Below are positions 47,119-60,282 of a stretch of 64,000 bases of DNA, in pieces. The position numbers and the translations under genes were made by a program. Every line of letters begins with the position of its first letter. Position 1 is the first letter of the stretch. Below the pieces are notes generated by a model. That model was not told the DNA's origin. It ran no database searches and worked only from the letters and a program-made list of their open reading frames with translations. Source of the DNA: Phyto melanocephala. Its lineage: Eukaryota; Arthropoda; Insecta; Diptera; Rhinophoridae. The stretch is from the NCBI GenBank assembly GCA_941918925.1, contig OW799235.1, positions 104,487,947 through 104,551,946 on the forward strand, in the 5' to 3' direction.

Positions 47119-48116
47119 AAACAAGCGTTCGGCCGTGCCGAATCTGATTATTCCCTTCACCATCATATACATAGGTATAATCTCACATCGTACCTTAACC
47201 TATATTTCATGTTATTGCCCTTGTTTCTTTATTATTTCCGACGCCATCCTCGATTTTGAATATTCAGGTAGTTAAGTGTATTCAACTAGTCAAGCCCTTT
47301 AATTTGATACCCATATTTATGGGGTTAAAAATTTTATCCGCCATTTTGTTTTAGACGCCATCTTGGATTTTACATTTAAGAATAATTTACTGTATTCTAC
47401 TGGTCAAGCCCTTTAATTTGATGCCAATATTGAGGGGGTTCAAGAAGTTACATTTTGAAATACCAGATTTGGATCATATAAATTTTTTGTCCGCCATAAC
47501 GGCCAACATAACTTCAAAGTTTTTTTATTATGCTTTTATTGTTCTAGTCAAGTCCTTTCAGATGATACTACTATTGACTCTCTCGGTTGTCTAGAAGCTG
47601 AGAAAAATTGATTTTCGTTTGTAAATTTTTAGAATATATATTAAAAAAAATTTTTTTTGCCTATAACTTTACCGATTAGAGCCCGAATTATCCAAAATCT
47701 TACACGAATATCTCTAGAGGCATGTTATATCTACAAATAGTAGCAAAGGTACCTATAAATTATTCTATGGCTGAAAAAAGGAAAAAACAGAGGCAGTCGT
47801 GTTTATTTGCTCATATCTCAGAATGTTATCGGGCGATTGTGCTGAATTTCAATATCGATTCATTCCCGGATATTTCCAAAAGATTGATACCACACACGGA
47901 TCTAAGGAACATATGGTTGCTTCTGAAAGTTGATTTCAACCAACTCACGGACAGGCAGATGGTCAGACGGGCAGACGGTCAGGGCTTGATTGACTCCTCT
48001 ATTCATAAGCTTTCAGAAAATATATACTTTATGGGGTCGGAAATGAAAATTGTAGAAATTACAAACGGAATGACAAAGCTATATATAACCTTGTGCACCA
48101 CAGGTGAAGGGTATAA
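47119..48116 (+). mobile_element. DINE-1/mini-me-like element (long type), best-preserved copy
   Basis: It begins AAACAAGCG, then TTCGGCCGTGCCGAA and TTCCCTTCACCATCATATAC. It contains 'GACGCCATCCTCGATTTTGA', 'GACTCTCTCGGTTGTCTAGA' and the GTCY tract (ACGGACAGGCAGATGGTCAG). It ends ATATACTTTATGGGGTCGGA ... GGTGAAGGGTATAAAA. The reading frame at 47722-48159 lies in this repeat and is not a gene. Confidence 0.82.
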
Positions 48117-49143
48117 AAACAAAATGAATATACATACCCACACTCCATTGTTTTGGTGACAAAAAAATCTCAAGGGAATTATCAGTTAAGATTGATGAAC
48201 ATTTACATAAAATGGATATGCAAAATTTTTAATATTCTTTTCCTAATCCATTTTAATTAAATTTTACAACACATTGTCAATGACTTATTATCTTTGAAAT
48301 TATTAAGCATAATTAGTATACAATATTTTAATTTATATGTAACAATGAAAATTCTCTATAAAAAAATTTTATTGAGACCAAATTTTTTTCTTGGAAATTC
48401 CTCTTTAATGCTATTTTTATTACAACGATAAAAGGCAACTCTGGTATTCATCACAATCATCATAATTTGTAAGATTATGTGAACGTCAATCTATGAGAGG
48501 ATGAAATGGTTATAGGGGTTACTGTTGCTGTTACTGTGAGAAGAGTAAGGGAAAATATATTGTTGGTTTATTGAATAGATGTACATGTAAATACATATGG
48601 TATATACATATGTATGTGTGTGTACATACATACATAGTACATGTTATTGTTATATGCATTTTAATTGATAAACATTGCTCTACAAATATTTGACAATTTA
48701 CTCAAGCTATGTTACATCTTCAGCTGACTAACCGTAAGCATTGTTCTCCAATGAACATTGCACTCATATACACTTGTTTATATGTAGTTACTTAATGTAT
48801 GATTTTAATGATGATATTTAAAATAATGCATTGCGGTTATTAAATTATCAATTTATCAGGGAAATATTACGTTAAAATATTATGTTAAATCTTTGCTAAT
48901 TAAAAGACAATGTTTACATGGCTTTCAGTAAAGTATTAAGTTTTCACTTAAGCAGACGTAATTATAATAAATTTTTTATGCTGCATACAAAGAGAATATT
49001 CATTAAAATCAATCGAAGCATTCGCATACAATTTCCTATTTTAACAAAGCCGAACAACATTTAAAAATTTCCGTAGGTATGTAGGTAGGAATATAATATG
49101 TATGTATATTTAATAAATATTATCTACTATAACAATTAACATT
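48117..49143. other. AT-rich DNA, nothing recognised
   Basis: Contains short CATA/TATG microsatellite-like runs (48590-48645). Confidence 0.45.
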
Positions 49144-49338
49144 TCGTTGGTAGAAGGTAGAAAGGCCCTAACTCAAAAATTTTAAATAATTTGTAAAATT
49201 GCTTGTAAAACTGTTGTTTTTGATGGTATTGCATTAAATTTTTGTGTCGAGGTTTATTTGTGTGATATGTATTGGAATCACCATAAAACTCAATTTCGTA
49301 AAAATACGAGTTAGGGTCTTTCTACTTGTGACCATCGA
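49144..49338. mobile_element. MITE, family 1, copy 1
   Basis: The ends TCGTTGGT...GTAGAAAGGCCCTAACTC and, reverse-complemented, TCGATGGTCACAAGTAGAAA-GACCCTAACTC form an inverted repeat of about 30 bp. The interior 'TTGTAAAATTGCTTGTAAAA' is shared with the copy at 51726-51944. Confidence 0.8.
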
Positions 49339-49648
49339 CTTCGTTATACAAATATTTCTATAAGGTATGTTAAGTCATTTATGTAATTTTTTTAAATTTA
49401 TGTATGTATATTAAAACGTAAGGGGTGCCTTAGAGAAGTCTTATCTCTGTTTTAAAATAAAAACACGTATTAATTAAGATAGTTGTGATTTCTTTATTGA
49501 ATGCCATTAAGTAAGGAATAAAACATCCGTCAAAAGCCCCAACAACTCTGATGAAAGGCCATTATTTTTTTTAGGAAATTTTCCATGACTTTTATACAGA
49601 GATCTGGCTGCAATTAACCAATGACACGTAATTGTGGATTTAAGATCT

Positions 49649-49779
49649 GGGGCCGAATTACGGCATTCGATATCGAACGAAATTTAACTCGAACGATCGA
49701 GTTTGCTGTGCTTTAGGTATAGAGATTCTAATAAGAATTTTAAAATTTCGATCACGTTCGAATGCCGTAATTCGGCCCC
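49649..49779. mobile_element. Short MITE with perfect 22-bp inverted repeats
   Basis: GGGGCCGAATTACGGCATTC-GA at 49649-49670 is exactly reverse-complemented at 49758-49779. The whole element is 131 bp. No clear target duplication is seen, so the superfamily is undecided. Confidence 0.88.
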
Positions 49780-49794
49780 TGATACTATTTTAAT

Positions 49795-50050
49795 TACCGT
49801 GTACGCAAGATTTCGTCAAACCCTGAAGAATAAAATCGCACGATGTTAAATCATATGATATTGGTGGCCAGGTGACATTAGAATTTATTGAGATAATTTG
49901 GTGTATTTCATGAGTGGTGTGGCAGTTGCTTACGTTTTTCTTAAATCCCATGTCTATAGATCAATACGGTCCAGTTAAGGCCATAACTGCTCCGTTATCA
50001 TGTAAAGAATTCGGTTCCCAGTCATTTAACTTTCCGTCTCATCATGCCTC
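49795..50050 (-). pseudogene. Decayed mariner-like transposase fragment
   Basis: The minus strand reads a LWP*LD...DL...WDLRK...CHTTHE series from about 49985. Then WPPISYDLTSCDFILQGLTK follows at about 49875-49815, matching the 'W-P-P-R-S-C-D-L-T-P-x-D-x-F-L-W-G' region of the family. Stops are frequent. Decayed sequence may extend to 50560. Confidence 0.65.
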
Positions 50051-51725
50051 CTAACCGTAATCCGCTCCAGCCAATTGCTCGTTCTGGGTACACTTGTATA
50101 TCGTTGATTGTATTAGGATTTTCTGAGTTTCAAATATAACAATTTTGTGTATTCACTAAGTCATACTATTATTTCTTAAATTGGCATTGACATCATGATG
50201 ATCATTACACATTGCGCGAACTGTCGGAGGTTTTGATGATCTGTTTGTTTGATCTCCTTAGTATGCATGAGGGAGGAGGTTTATAAAAATTCACTTCGTA
50301 GTACTTCGGGGAACTTTAAGTTTTTAAGAACGATGCCGAAGAAATGTTTTTTTAGTTTTTGCCGAAACTCTCATTTACAACAGCAGTGTTTTCAAAGTCC
50401 CAACTAGTACATTGTCATACAGGAGTTTACTGTCCATAACCGATCTTATGTCTTTACATCTTTTGAACAGTTTTGAAATGGTTGATACATTAGGTGCAGT
50501 TTCTTGATTTAAAATTCTTTAAAGTTATTTTTAAAAGGTCTCAGCATAACTTTCCAAATTTTTGTAATAAGTGTTCACACTTACAATGCATTGGTTGTTT
50601 GAAGAACACTTAATTTTTATAATTCGAATACACATATGCAACAGCTGTCGAATTGCAGAGTTGGTTTCTCAAACACAACACCCTTTAAGACAGGTGTACA
50701 AAGTGTTAGATCAATTAACGTAGAAATTGAACAGCAATTCGTATATGTAAAGGAATGTTTCAATTTGTTTACTATAATACTATTAGAATTGGTGGACAAA
50801 TGGCATAACTTATAGACAACATATCCTTTTTCCAAACGATTTGCGTTTACACACCTAATCGTATATTATAGTTACAATATTATGACACCGACCTTAAATC
50901 AACACATATTAACTGTGGCAACTATATATAATTTCATCTAGAACTGTATGGTATTTTTCCCAAAAAAAATTTAACCTTTGTCCCATTTCAATGTAATAAA
51001 AACTGTCAGATTTTGTTAAAATATCTTTTATCTTTGCAAATTGATTAACTTATTTCGTCCCTTGCAGTCCTAGCATGTAATGTGAGACGATACACATACC
51101 TACATACATAACACATACAATTTACTAATATGACAATCACAATTACATAAAATTTACTGTTGCTGCCTTTGTTTTATTTATTTTTTTTTTTTATTTGTTT
51201 TTTATAAGATTAAAATATTTGTTTTGTTTTTTATGTGATTTTTATACAGGACATTTAATATACCTGTTTGCGTCATAAATTATGACAAAAACAAAAAAAA
51301 GAAAAAAACAATTGTAAAAATGGAAACAGAAGACAAAAATACAAAAAAATCTACAAAAACAACAGTTTAGGCGACATGTTATTGTAGATATAGTAAATGT
51401 TTTGCCATAAATATCTTTAAAATGTTTATTACTCTTATAGTCAGCCAAATGAGAACATTTTGATATACATACATACATATAAACGTACTTCTATTGGGTA
51501 TATGTTTAAGGATGAAGAAGTATATATATATGTATATAAAAATAAAATTGTTAAATATGTGAGTACAACAACTAATATTGTTGTTATTGCTAGTGTTGCT
51601 AGGAACTCTGTTATGATGATGTTCTCTTGTAGTACCATAACATAAACAAGAGTGTTAAAAAATAACGAAAGATATAGACAACAGTTTCCCAATACCACCA
51701 GTACACTTACTTTACATTACACATA
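50051..51725. other. AT-rich DNA, nothing further recognised
   Basis: About 50051-50560 may be the decayed front of the transposase relic. 51090-51700 is A/T low-complexity sequence with AACAACAG runs but no supported exon. Confidence 0.4.
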
Positions 51726-51944
51726 TCGTTGGTCGCGAGTAGAAAGGATCTAAACTTAAGTAATTGTAAATTTATAGGAGAAGGCAAAAACGAAAAGAAG
51801 CTGTGTTATCATAACGTACATTTTTTGTAAAATTGCTTGTAAGACCGTTATTTTTTATGCTAAGTTTTGTGTATTTGTGTAAAATGTGTCGCAGTCACTG
51901 TAAAACTCAATAAAAGATATTGCCTTTCTACTTGTGACCATCGA
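51726..51944. mobile_element. MITE, family 1, copy 2, with TA flanks
   Basis: TCGTTGGTCGCGAGTAGAAA on the left; reverse complement of the right end TCGATGGTCACAAGTAGAAA. TA stands immediately outside both ends, in keeping with a Tc1/mariner-type duplication. It shares its interior with 49144-49338. Confidence 0.82.
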
Positions 51945-52624
51945 TATATAATACATATACATAAGATTGTAATGATATAAATATTACGATATTTTTATTG
52001 TAGGCGACATTAGTTTTGCTTGAATACGCAATTGGGATATTTCAAGAGAATGCATAAACATTTTCATATCCTTGTAAAACATGTAGCTAATAGGTATGAG
52101 TATTGTTTGCACCCTACACTATAATACTTCGGAGGGTTCGTAATTGTAGCGCATAAAGAAAATCACAACTCCATCCTAATAAGCATTAAAATAGTCATAA
52201 GATAAACAATATCATTTATAGCACTAGAGTTTGATTTCAAATACTAAAGAAGAATGAATATTTTTTTATATTATTAGTAAACTTGCAAACTAATATAATT
52301 TTTAATATTTTAGTTTTCAAAATGGTTCCATAGGATAGAAATTTCTTTATCTGTCTACATGATTGTTGTAGTATGTCTTCTTTTAAGTTCTCTACTACTA
52401 AAAGCTTTTGATACGCGAAAAGAAGAAACAGGTTTGTGGTCGTCGTAATGTTAGAGTATGTGGTTGAAACATAGATTATGTAAATAAAGAATCATGCACC
52501 AGTTATATTTGCTACTTTATAGCAATTTTTATGCCATTAATTTTTACACTTAGCGTATATTTTTATTGGCTCTTTAATTTTTAAAAAATTTGTTTATGTT
52601 TTTCACATTTAAACTTAAAAAAAA
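51945..52624. other. AT-rich DNA, nothing recognised
   Basis: No feature could be supported. Confidence 0.45.
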
Positions 52625-53690
52625 TAAAAAATGACCAGATCGAAGCTTAGCCTGGATTTCAGGTTTAATTTTAATTATTTTCATTATTACTTCCGACATC
52701 ATATCTGATATTAAATTCTTACATACTTACCAACTAGTCTACTAATCAAGCCATTTAATTTGATACTTATATTGATATGGAAAAAACGATTTTATCCATT
52801 TTGTTTCACACGCCATCTTAAATTTAACTTTTTTTTTAAATTTTACTGTATACTTAGATTTCATTTGATACCAATGTTGTGAGAGTTAAATGGAAAAAAT
52901 ATATAACTACAATAGTTAACTCATATATCCGTCATTTGATCTAGGATGGATGTCATCGTGGACTTTTACCTCTTCATAATGAGCTATATTTTAGGAGTCA
53001 AGCTCTTTCGTTTGTTACCAATAATGGGGTAATAAAGGGGGTACACTTTTAAATACCTACTATGACCCGACCCATAAACAAATTTTTTGACCACCATTTT
53101 GTATTAGCGGCCATCATGGGTCTTGTTGTTCTTTATATTGTATTATATTGGGCTAGTCAACTCACTCTATCGGTTGTATAGAAACTGAAAAAAAAAGATT
53201 TTTTAATGTATGAAAAACACCTAAGCAGTTGTATTTTGGTGCCTATATCTTAGTATGTTTCAAACCGATTTGTTAGTTTTTCTCAGAAATATGTTTATGC
53301 ATATGTTTCTCCAAATAATTTTTGCCCATAACTTTGACGATTTGTCCAAAATTCTTTCACATCTCTGGAAGCATATCCTGTTTCTAAATAGTCATAGACG
53401 TGCCTATAAATTATACTAGGGCTGAAAAATTTTAATTTTTTTTGTTAAAAATATAGGAAAGAACAAAAATAGTCGTGTTTGTTTGTTAATATCTCATAAA
53501 GTTATTTCGATGATTTTCAATACTAGCCTGCTCACAAAAAAATTTTGATATTCTGATACCACACACGGGTCTAGGTGATGTCGGGGGGCTTCAAAAAAAA
53601 TGATTTCAACATACACACGGACAGACTGACATAATTCAGTCTTCTTCCCTATTCATAAGCTTTCAGAAAATATATATTTAAGCGTATAAG
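52625..53690 (+). mobile_element. DINE-1/mini-me-like element (long type), degraded
   Basis: Ordered blocks 'CGAAGCTTAGCCTGGATTTC', 'CACGCCATCTTAAATTTAAC', 'CTCTATCGGTTGTATAGAAA', 'GGTCTAGGTGATGTCGGGGG' and 'TTCATAAGCTTTCAGAAAAT' follow the plan of 47119-48116. Both terminal blocks are lost. Confidence 0.75.
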
Positions 53691-55639
53691 AAATAATGAA
53701 CTAAGAGCTCTAATTTCTAAAATGAATTTATCACACACAACCAAGTGCAACGGCGCGCTGCTAAAGATTAAGTTATAAGGCTACCTTCACCCAGAGACCA
53801 GTATGGTCCATGGTGGCGCATTAGTAAGCTGCTGAAGAAGTCTGATATCTTTAATTTATAAGAAAACATCCACATAATTGCCTCAAAATTTTTTTTATAG
53901 GTAAATTATGTGTTTAAAAACAAATATATATTAATTTATTACAACTTTAACAACTAATAAAATAATACGAGACAAAAAATTTACATTTTCATTATAATAT
54001 TACAAATTGCCCCATTAAGAATTTGTAAAATGTTGTAATACAACGTGCAATGCCTACTGTAGGTATTACTTGCTTGCCACTATGGCAACTATAAAGCCAA
54101 CAAATCTGTGGCTATATCTTTAAAACAACAAAAAGACAAATTATTTGCTTATTAAAGTACACTTTGCCATTCATATGTATGTACATACATGTGTATATAT
54201 AAATACATATTTATGTATGTAACATGTCTGTGCATTATATTATGAACACATACTTACACTCAAAATTTTCCTATAAGGACAAGATATCCTTACGGCTGGT
54301 AGGCAGGTGTTTTAAAATAAAAAGGAAAAAAAATAAAGGTGACATTCCCAAAATATTTTATGGATTTTTCTACATGTTGATTTATTATACACTTAGTGAC
54401 ACTAATGTTCCAGAAGACTACATTTGTTAAAAAAAATTATATACACCTTTAGTACATACAAACATAAATAAACACAAATGTTGTGTAATCTTACGTACAT
54501 ATGTATGCCATGAAACAAAAACGATTTAAAAGAATGGGTTAATTTTAAAAGATTTTGTTTTAATATTTTATAAACAGAATTACACTGTATAGCACAACTC
54601 TAAATACATGTAATTTTTGTTATTTTTATTTAAAAAAAAATATTTTCTTTACACAAACAAAGTGTTGTGATTTGCAAAGTTGACTGCTTTACTGGATAAT
54701 TTGGATCATTAAGGCAAATGTTTTCTTATCAGGAAAAAAATAAAAAAATAAATAAAATAAATACTTAACTGAATCATGTTTAAACAGTACATTTCTGAAC
54801 AGTATTTAAAATTGACATTGCTGAGTTTAAAAGTCTGACTGGTGGATGAAATCTATGAAATTGGATGTACAAATGTGTACTCTCTAAGCCTGGGCAAAAT
54901 CTTATAAGATCTTGCTGTACACACAGAAATGAAATAAGAACAAGTGGAAACCTATTAGAAAAGATGTATCTATTCATTGTATGTTTCGTTTGCAATGTTA
55001 AATTTATATACGAAAGTAGATAAATGGCTTATATAACAGATTAAAAATATGTTTAAGAGTGAGTTGCAAATAAGACAATAAATATCTAAATCTAACTTGA
55101 GGTTTAATAGTGGGGAAAAGGTTTTTTGAGAAAAATAGTTTGAATTAGTTCCACCATGTTGTAAGTGTTTTTTTTTTTTTTTTTTTTTTGTTAGAAGTCG
55201 AAATAGGATTAACTAAGTGGATTAACTGTTTATTTTTTAAACGTAAAGAACAAAGCAAGTGTAATTATAAACTGATATAAACATACTGTTATTGGATTGT
55301 GTATTTATGTTTAAAACACCAAATGTTTACAGGTAATCAATCAATTTACTTTTAATTAAAGTATCATGCAATCATTACATTACGTACGTAAGTTATCACT
55401 CAGTAATACCATATATTTACTAAACAAAATTTGATTTCATAAAAGCATTACATGATACCATAAATTGCATAAAATTATGATAATGTCATTTCTTGTCATT
55501 ATAAATGAGCTTTCGGTAACAAAAAATACAATTTATAAAAGCTTGTAATTATGAAATAACTACAAATGTTACAATTCACTGATAATTTATGGTTAAAAAA
55601 ACCAGTAAGAATGTAATATTTAGTTGTAAGGAATCTGAT
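53691..55639. other. AT-rich DNA, nothing recognised
   Basis: 53730-53860 is slightly GC-richer and may be a transposon scrap. Otherwise empty, with a 22-nt poly-T at 55169-55190. Confidence 0.4.
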
Positions 55640-56320
55640 TACACCCTTCACCATGATGTTTGTAGGTATAGTGACCATTTCGTAGCTTAGCCTAGATATC
55701 CGATTTAATTAAATTAATGGGATTGAGAATAAAATTTATCTGCATTTTGTTTATGGCGCCATCTTGGATTTAAACTTTTTTATATTTTATTGAATTCTAG
55801 TAGTTAAGGCTTTTTGTGTGACAGTAATATTGAGGGTTGAAGTGCATTGTGTTTTTAAATACTAAATTTAACCCAATTAAAAATTCATTGTACTAACGGC
55901 TAGTATGCTAGTCAAGTCCTCTCATTAATATATATATCGATGCTCCCTATTGAACATAAGCTGAAGAAAATAATTTTCGTTTATAAATTTAGGAAAATCA
56001 CAGAAGTATTTTAATTTTTGTGCTTACATATCAGATAGTTTATGACCTACTCTTATATTATTTACAAGCTATTACTTTCTTTTTCTATACGGAATAAGCC
56101 CATTTGCAATTGCAAATATTTCTAATGTTTTAGAAATATTCTGGCAAAATTTTCTCGCCCTTACTTTTTCGGCTCAAACTCTATCGTGCCTTCAAAAGAC
56201 GGAGGGAGATATCTAGATCATCCTTAAACTAAACCAGGACCCAGAAAAAATACTTTATAAGTTCCAAAATGAATATTTCGATGTGATACAAGCGGAATGA
56301 CCAAGTGAGTATTACATTTT
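55640..56320 (+). mobile_element. DINE-1/mini-me-like relic, mixed type
   Basis: It starts ACACCCTTCACCATGATGTT and 'TCGTAGCTTAGCCTAGATAT' like the long type, but ends 'TTTTTCGGCTCAAACTCTAT', 'CTTCAAAAGACGGAGGGAGA' and 'AATATTTCGATGTGATACAA' like the type C copies. It looks like a recombinant or intermediate form. Confidence 0.65.
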
Positions 56321-57547
56321 TTTTTGGTGGTGGTTTTAAGAAGTGTTGTTATATTAATGCAACACAGTGTAAATTATTGTATTCAAATTATATGTTCATG
56401 CGTTGAATAAATATTTAATGTGAAAATAATAAGGTATTATTAACAATGACAATATTGTTGGTTTTTCATAAATAATTCAAATATTTAATAACACTTAAAG
56501 GGTTTTTCATAATTTAGATATGCACAGGAGAAAGCATTGTGTCTTTGAGAGTCTAAAATATGCTAAAAATGTCACATAATAAATTTTGAGAAAATATATT
56601 CGAGGATATTAGAGCTTATAAAATTTAATAAAATTTTATTATTTACTTTACTTTAGAGTATAGGGTCAGCTGTTACAAAGTAATACTTTGCCTATTAACA
56701 AACTTAAAGTCTTGTTACTTCTGCACATATGCAGTTCAATTCATAAAACAATTCTTTCTTACGATACAGTTTAGATAAATGAGAATACACTATATAAATT
56801 ATTTTTCAAAGATTTTTGGAGATATAAATAAGTTGCCTAACTTAAACTTTTTATTCAGTTTTAAAATCGTAAAATTTTGTTTAATATTTTCTAAAAAACA
56901 ATTAACATCATCTCTTTGTTACTATCTTTCTAACACATGGATGATAGATAGAGCAGCACAAAAGTCAAACAGATAAACAGAATTTTTTTGTTGTAAATTT
57001 GTATTTATATTTTGACTCTCCTCCTGGTAAAACAATGCGAAAAAATTAACACAACTACTATTGAAATAAATTACCTAAAAATAAAAAAATTAAATAGAAA
57101 ATATTTATAACCAGCACTTAACTACTGACCAAATGGTAATGACGATGATATCGTAGCGGTTTTCGAAAATGCATTTCACTCGTCTAATCTCTATAAAAAT
57201 TACTTTTTTAGATCAATAGTAACGTGACCAATTTATCGTCGCACAATTTTTACATTAAAATTACGGACATTTAATTGGTACAGTAAGTTCCTCTCCTGAT
57301 ATTTAAATCCAATAAAATTGAAATTCAAACATTAACAGGATAGAGAATAGTAAAATAGGTAGCCTTATGAAATGATACAAATAACTCGAAGAGGCATTGT
57401 AATCTTCTCAAAAATTTAGATGATAGATGTTTGTCTCTTTCTTAGTTTTCAATCGTTAAAAGCGAGTTAAAACTATATATTGTAATTTCCATTATTTATA
57501 TAATAAACATACGGTAGATATTTAGTTTGTGTTAGTTAGTCACACTT
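56321..57547. other. AT-rich DNA with a possible short mariner scrap
   Basis: At 57151-57184 GTAGCGGTTTTCGAAAATGC resembles 26748-26770 (GTAGCTAGTTTCGAAAATGC), inside the mariner relic at 26323-27060. It may be another fragment of that family. Confidence 0.4.
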
Positions 57548-60282
57548 TTTATACCCGCCACCAAAAAAATGGTGGGGGTATATTCATTTTGTCATTCCGT
57601 TTGTAACAAATCGAAATATCCATTTTAGACCCCATAAAGTATATATATTCTAAATCGTGGTTTGATTTTACGACGATCTAGCTATGTCCGTCCGTCTGTC
57701 CGTCTGTTGAAAGCACGATAGAGGTCGCACCGAAAAAGCTAGGGGGCCCAAATTTTGCCAGAATCTTTCTAATAGACAAGGTTTGTTTGGTATTGAAAAT
57801 GGGCTAAATCGGAATATTAGGAAGAGAGTTATAGCTCGAAAAGCAAGAGTAGGTCGAAAAAACCGTGTCCTTCGAACATCAAATAAAATGGAATTGTGTC
57901 CAAACGCCTTAACGTAGACTCATGAAACTTCGAATATATATTTTTCTGGGTAAAGAAAATATTTTTCCCCGAAAATTGTCTAAATCTATGCATTAGGAGA
58001 GGAGTTATCGATCAAAATGTACGAAAATTTATACCGCACAGTGTATTTTTCGGTATATTTAAAAACAAAAACGTCATAGCAGCAACAAAATTGGATGTAC
58101 GACTCTGAAATTTTGCACACTTTGCTTTTTGGCGACACGCTTTCTTGTAACGGCAAATCAATGTGCCACGCCCACTTTTACGCCCACCTCCCATATAACG
58201 TTTTAACTAAAATTCATATAATTTCTCTATTAATAAAGATTTTGGAATAATAAAGGCCTATATTGAAACACCTCAGTTGTACTCATTCGCAAAAATAACT
58301 TTCACACGCCTACTATAACGCCCACTTTTCACGTTATCTACCGTTAATGAAATTTAAAAGCTCATAAAACCGCTAAAATGAGAGGTATGATGATAAATTT
58401 TGCTAGGTATATCCCCCTAGGCAATTTCATTACTATGCCAAAAAATTAAGGTGCCACGCCCACTTTTACGCCCACCTTCCATATAACGTTTTACCTGCCA
58501 TTCATATAATTTCTCTATTAATAAAGATTTTGGACTAATAAAGGACTATATTGAAACACCTAAGTTGTACTCATTAGCAAAAACAACTTTGACACGCCTA
58601 CTATAACACCCACTTTCACTTTTGAATTGTGTCCAGACGCATAAATGTAGTCATGAAACTTCGAATATATATTTATCGAGTCACAAAAATATTTTTCCCT
58701 GAAAATCGGTTAAATCTATGAATTAGGAAAAGTGTTATAGATAAAAATGTACGAAAATTTATACCGCACAGTGTATATTTCAAATTTAAAACGTAATAAA
58801 ACTGACAAAACTATATGTACGATTCTGAAATTTTGCAAACATGGCTTTTTGGTCAAAGTCTTCGTTATAACGGAAAATAGATGTGCCACGCACACTTTTT
58901 TCCTTAAATTTTTATAAAAATATATTAGTCATATATATTAGCATTTATTCACCTTACACTGCACCATTTATTGTACTGTAGCTAAATATAAGATAAAGAT
59001 GATAAGATAGATGACTCTACTAGCAACTACTAGATGGCATGCTAACAACTTATGCTTATTTTCTCCTGAAGTTATGCTCTATTAAAAATGGGAATTTAGG
59101 AAATGTTTGCCTAAGTAAAAAAAAATTATCTCTAAACATTACAAACAATTTATTTTCATGTACTAATGGCTAACAAATTTTAAAATTATACAAAACTTAA
59201 TTCGTTTGAAAATCTTTTAAAACATTTATAACATTTTATAGAAGTTTAAAAATCAAAATCTTACTAATAAATTTCCCGTTTTAGAAAAATGCAGAGAATG
59301 TATATTTTAAATCACCCTGTGGCCTATTAAATTTAACCTTAAATTCACTTTCTTCCTCTTAAATTCATGTGAATTCTCTATGAATAAAGATTTTGGAATA
59401 CTAAAGGACTATACTGAAATATCTAAGTTATGTTTATTAGCAGAAACTTTATTGACACGCGTATTTTAACGGCCACTTTCATTGAAAGACTAAATTTACG
59501 AAAACATTTTACTAGCATACCGAAGTTATAATGGGTGGTTTTATTTTAAGGGACTATGTTGATTTTGAATAAAATTATTATGAAATTATTATCATTTATT
59601 TTTATAATGATAATATTTGTATGCTTCAATTATGTATGGAATAAAATATCGGCCAAATGGCCCCCCAACCTAGGCGGCACACCACGATCCGATAGTCCAA
59701 ATTTTCAATGACACTGTTGATGCTCGATTGTTGGGCATGATGATGAGTCGAGGTTGCTTGCTCTTTTGCCACGTTATCGTGAAAAACAGCAATGTTTACC
59801 ATTCAACGAACTAAGATGGCATTCACAGATGTTTTCACATTTCATACAGACCTGCTTTGCAGACATTTAAATATTTTTTACAATTCTCACGATTGTGGAC
59901 GAATTCGAACGATTATGTTGACCAAAAGAATCACGAAGTGCACAAAATGCATTTTGATTTGAACGTCCATTTTTATAAAAATCTTTAATATTTAAAAGCG
60001 TTGCTCGATTGCGTATGTTTCCACGGTTCAAATTGAGTTAGTCTGAGATTGAGAAATGTCAAATGAAATACAAGAAAAAAGTTGAAGTTTAGATGTGGTT
60101 CACCTTAAACATGGGCCCTTAAAATTTAACCACCCTCTACAAAGAAAGTGATACATATTTTATTATAAAGAGATTATTCTATAGCGATTAAAAAATAATA
60201 AATATTGTGCTTTAAATGTACACAAAATTGGTGGTGGGTATAAAAGATTCGGCACAGCCGAATATAGTGCTCTTACTTGTTT
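57548..60282 (-). mobile_element. Large DINE-1/mini-me-like element (type C, copy 2), reverse orientation
   Basis: It runs from TTTATACCCGCCACCAAAAA to GATTCGGCACAGCCGAATAT, AGTGCTCTTACTTGTT. A clear GTCY tract (GTCCGTCCGTCTGTCCGTCT) begins at 57688 beside CCCATAAAGTATATATATTC. The interior carries three diverged repeats of about 280 bp, each with CGCCTACTATAACGCCCACT. A mariner MITE is nested at the same place as in copy 1. It lacks the Helitron array and so shows that empty site (TCTCTTTATAATAAAATATG when reverse-complemented, near 60150-60175). Confidence 0.85.
59531..60137. mobile_element. Mariner-type MITE nested in type C element (copy 2)
   Basis: Inverted ends ATGGGTGGTTTTATTTTAAG / GAGGGTGGTTAAATTTTAAG are flanked by TA. 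It occupies the same host position as 17405-17915. On the minus strand the interior again contains decayed transposase N-terminal sequence (FERCSF-like and KNGRSNQNA-like residues near 59990-59930). It is about 95 bp longer than copy 1. Confidence 0.82.

Noticed and set aside
47722..48159. 145-codon plus-strand reading frame
   Set aside because: It lies inside a DINE-1/mini-me-like repeat; the same DNA recurs at 9958-10765 and 30770-31700 with stops, so it is not a gene.
51242..51698. Minus-strand frames that look like membrane proteins
   Set aside because: Overlapping frames on both strands in low-complexity A/T DNA, without splice context or conserved motifs.
53720..53860. Possible Helitron helicase C-terminal scrap (CNGALLKIK-like residues)
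   Set aside because: Only about ten residues of weak resemblance; no support from neighbouring frames.
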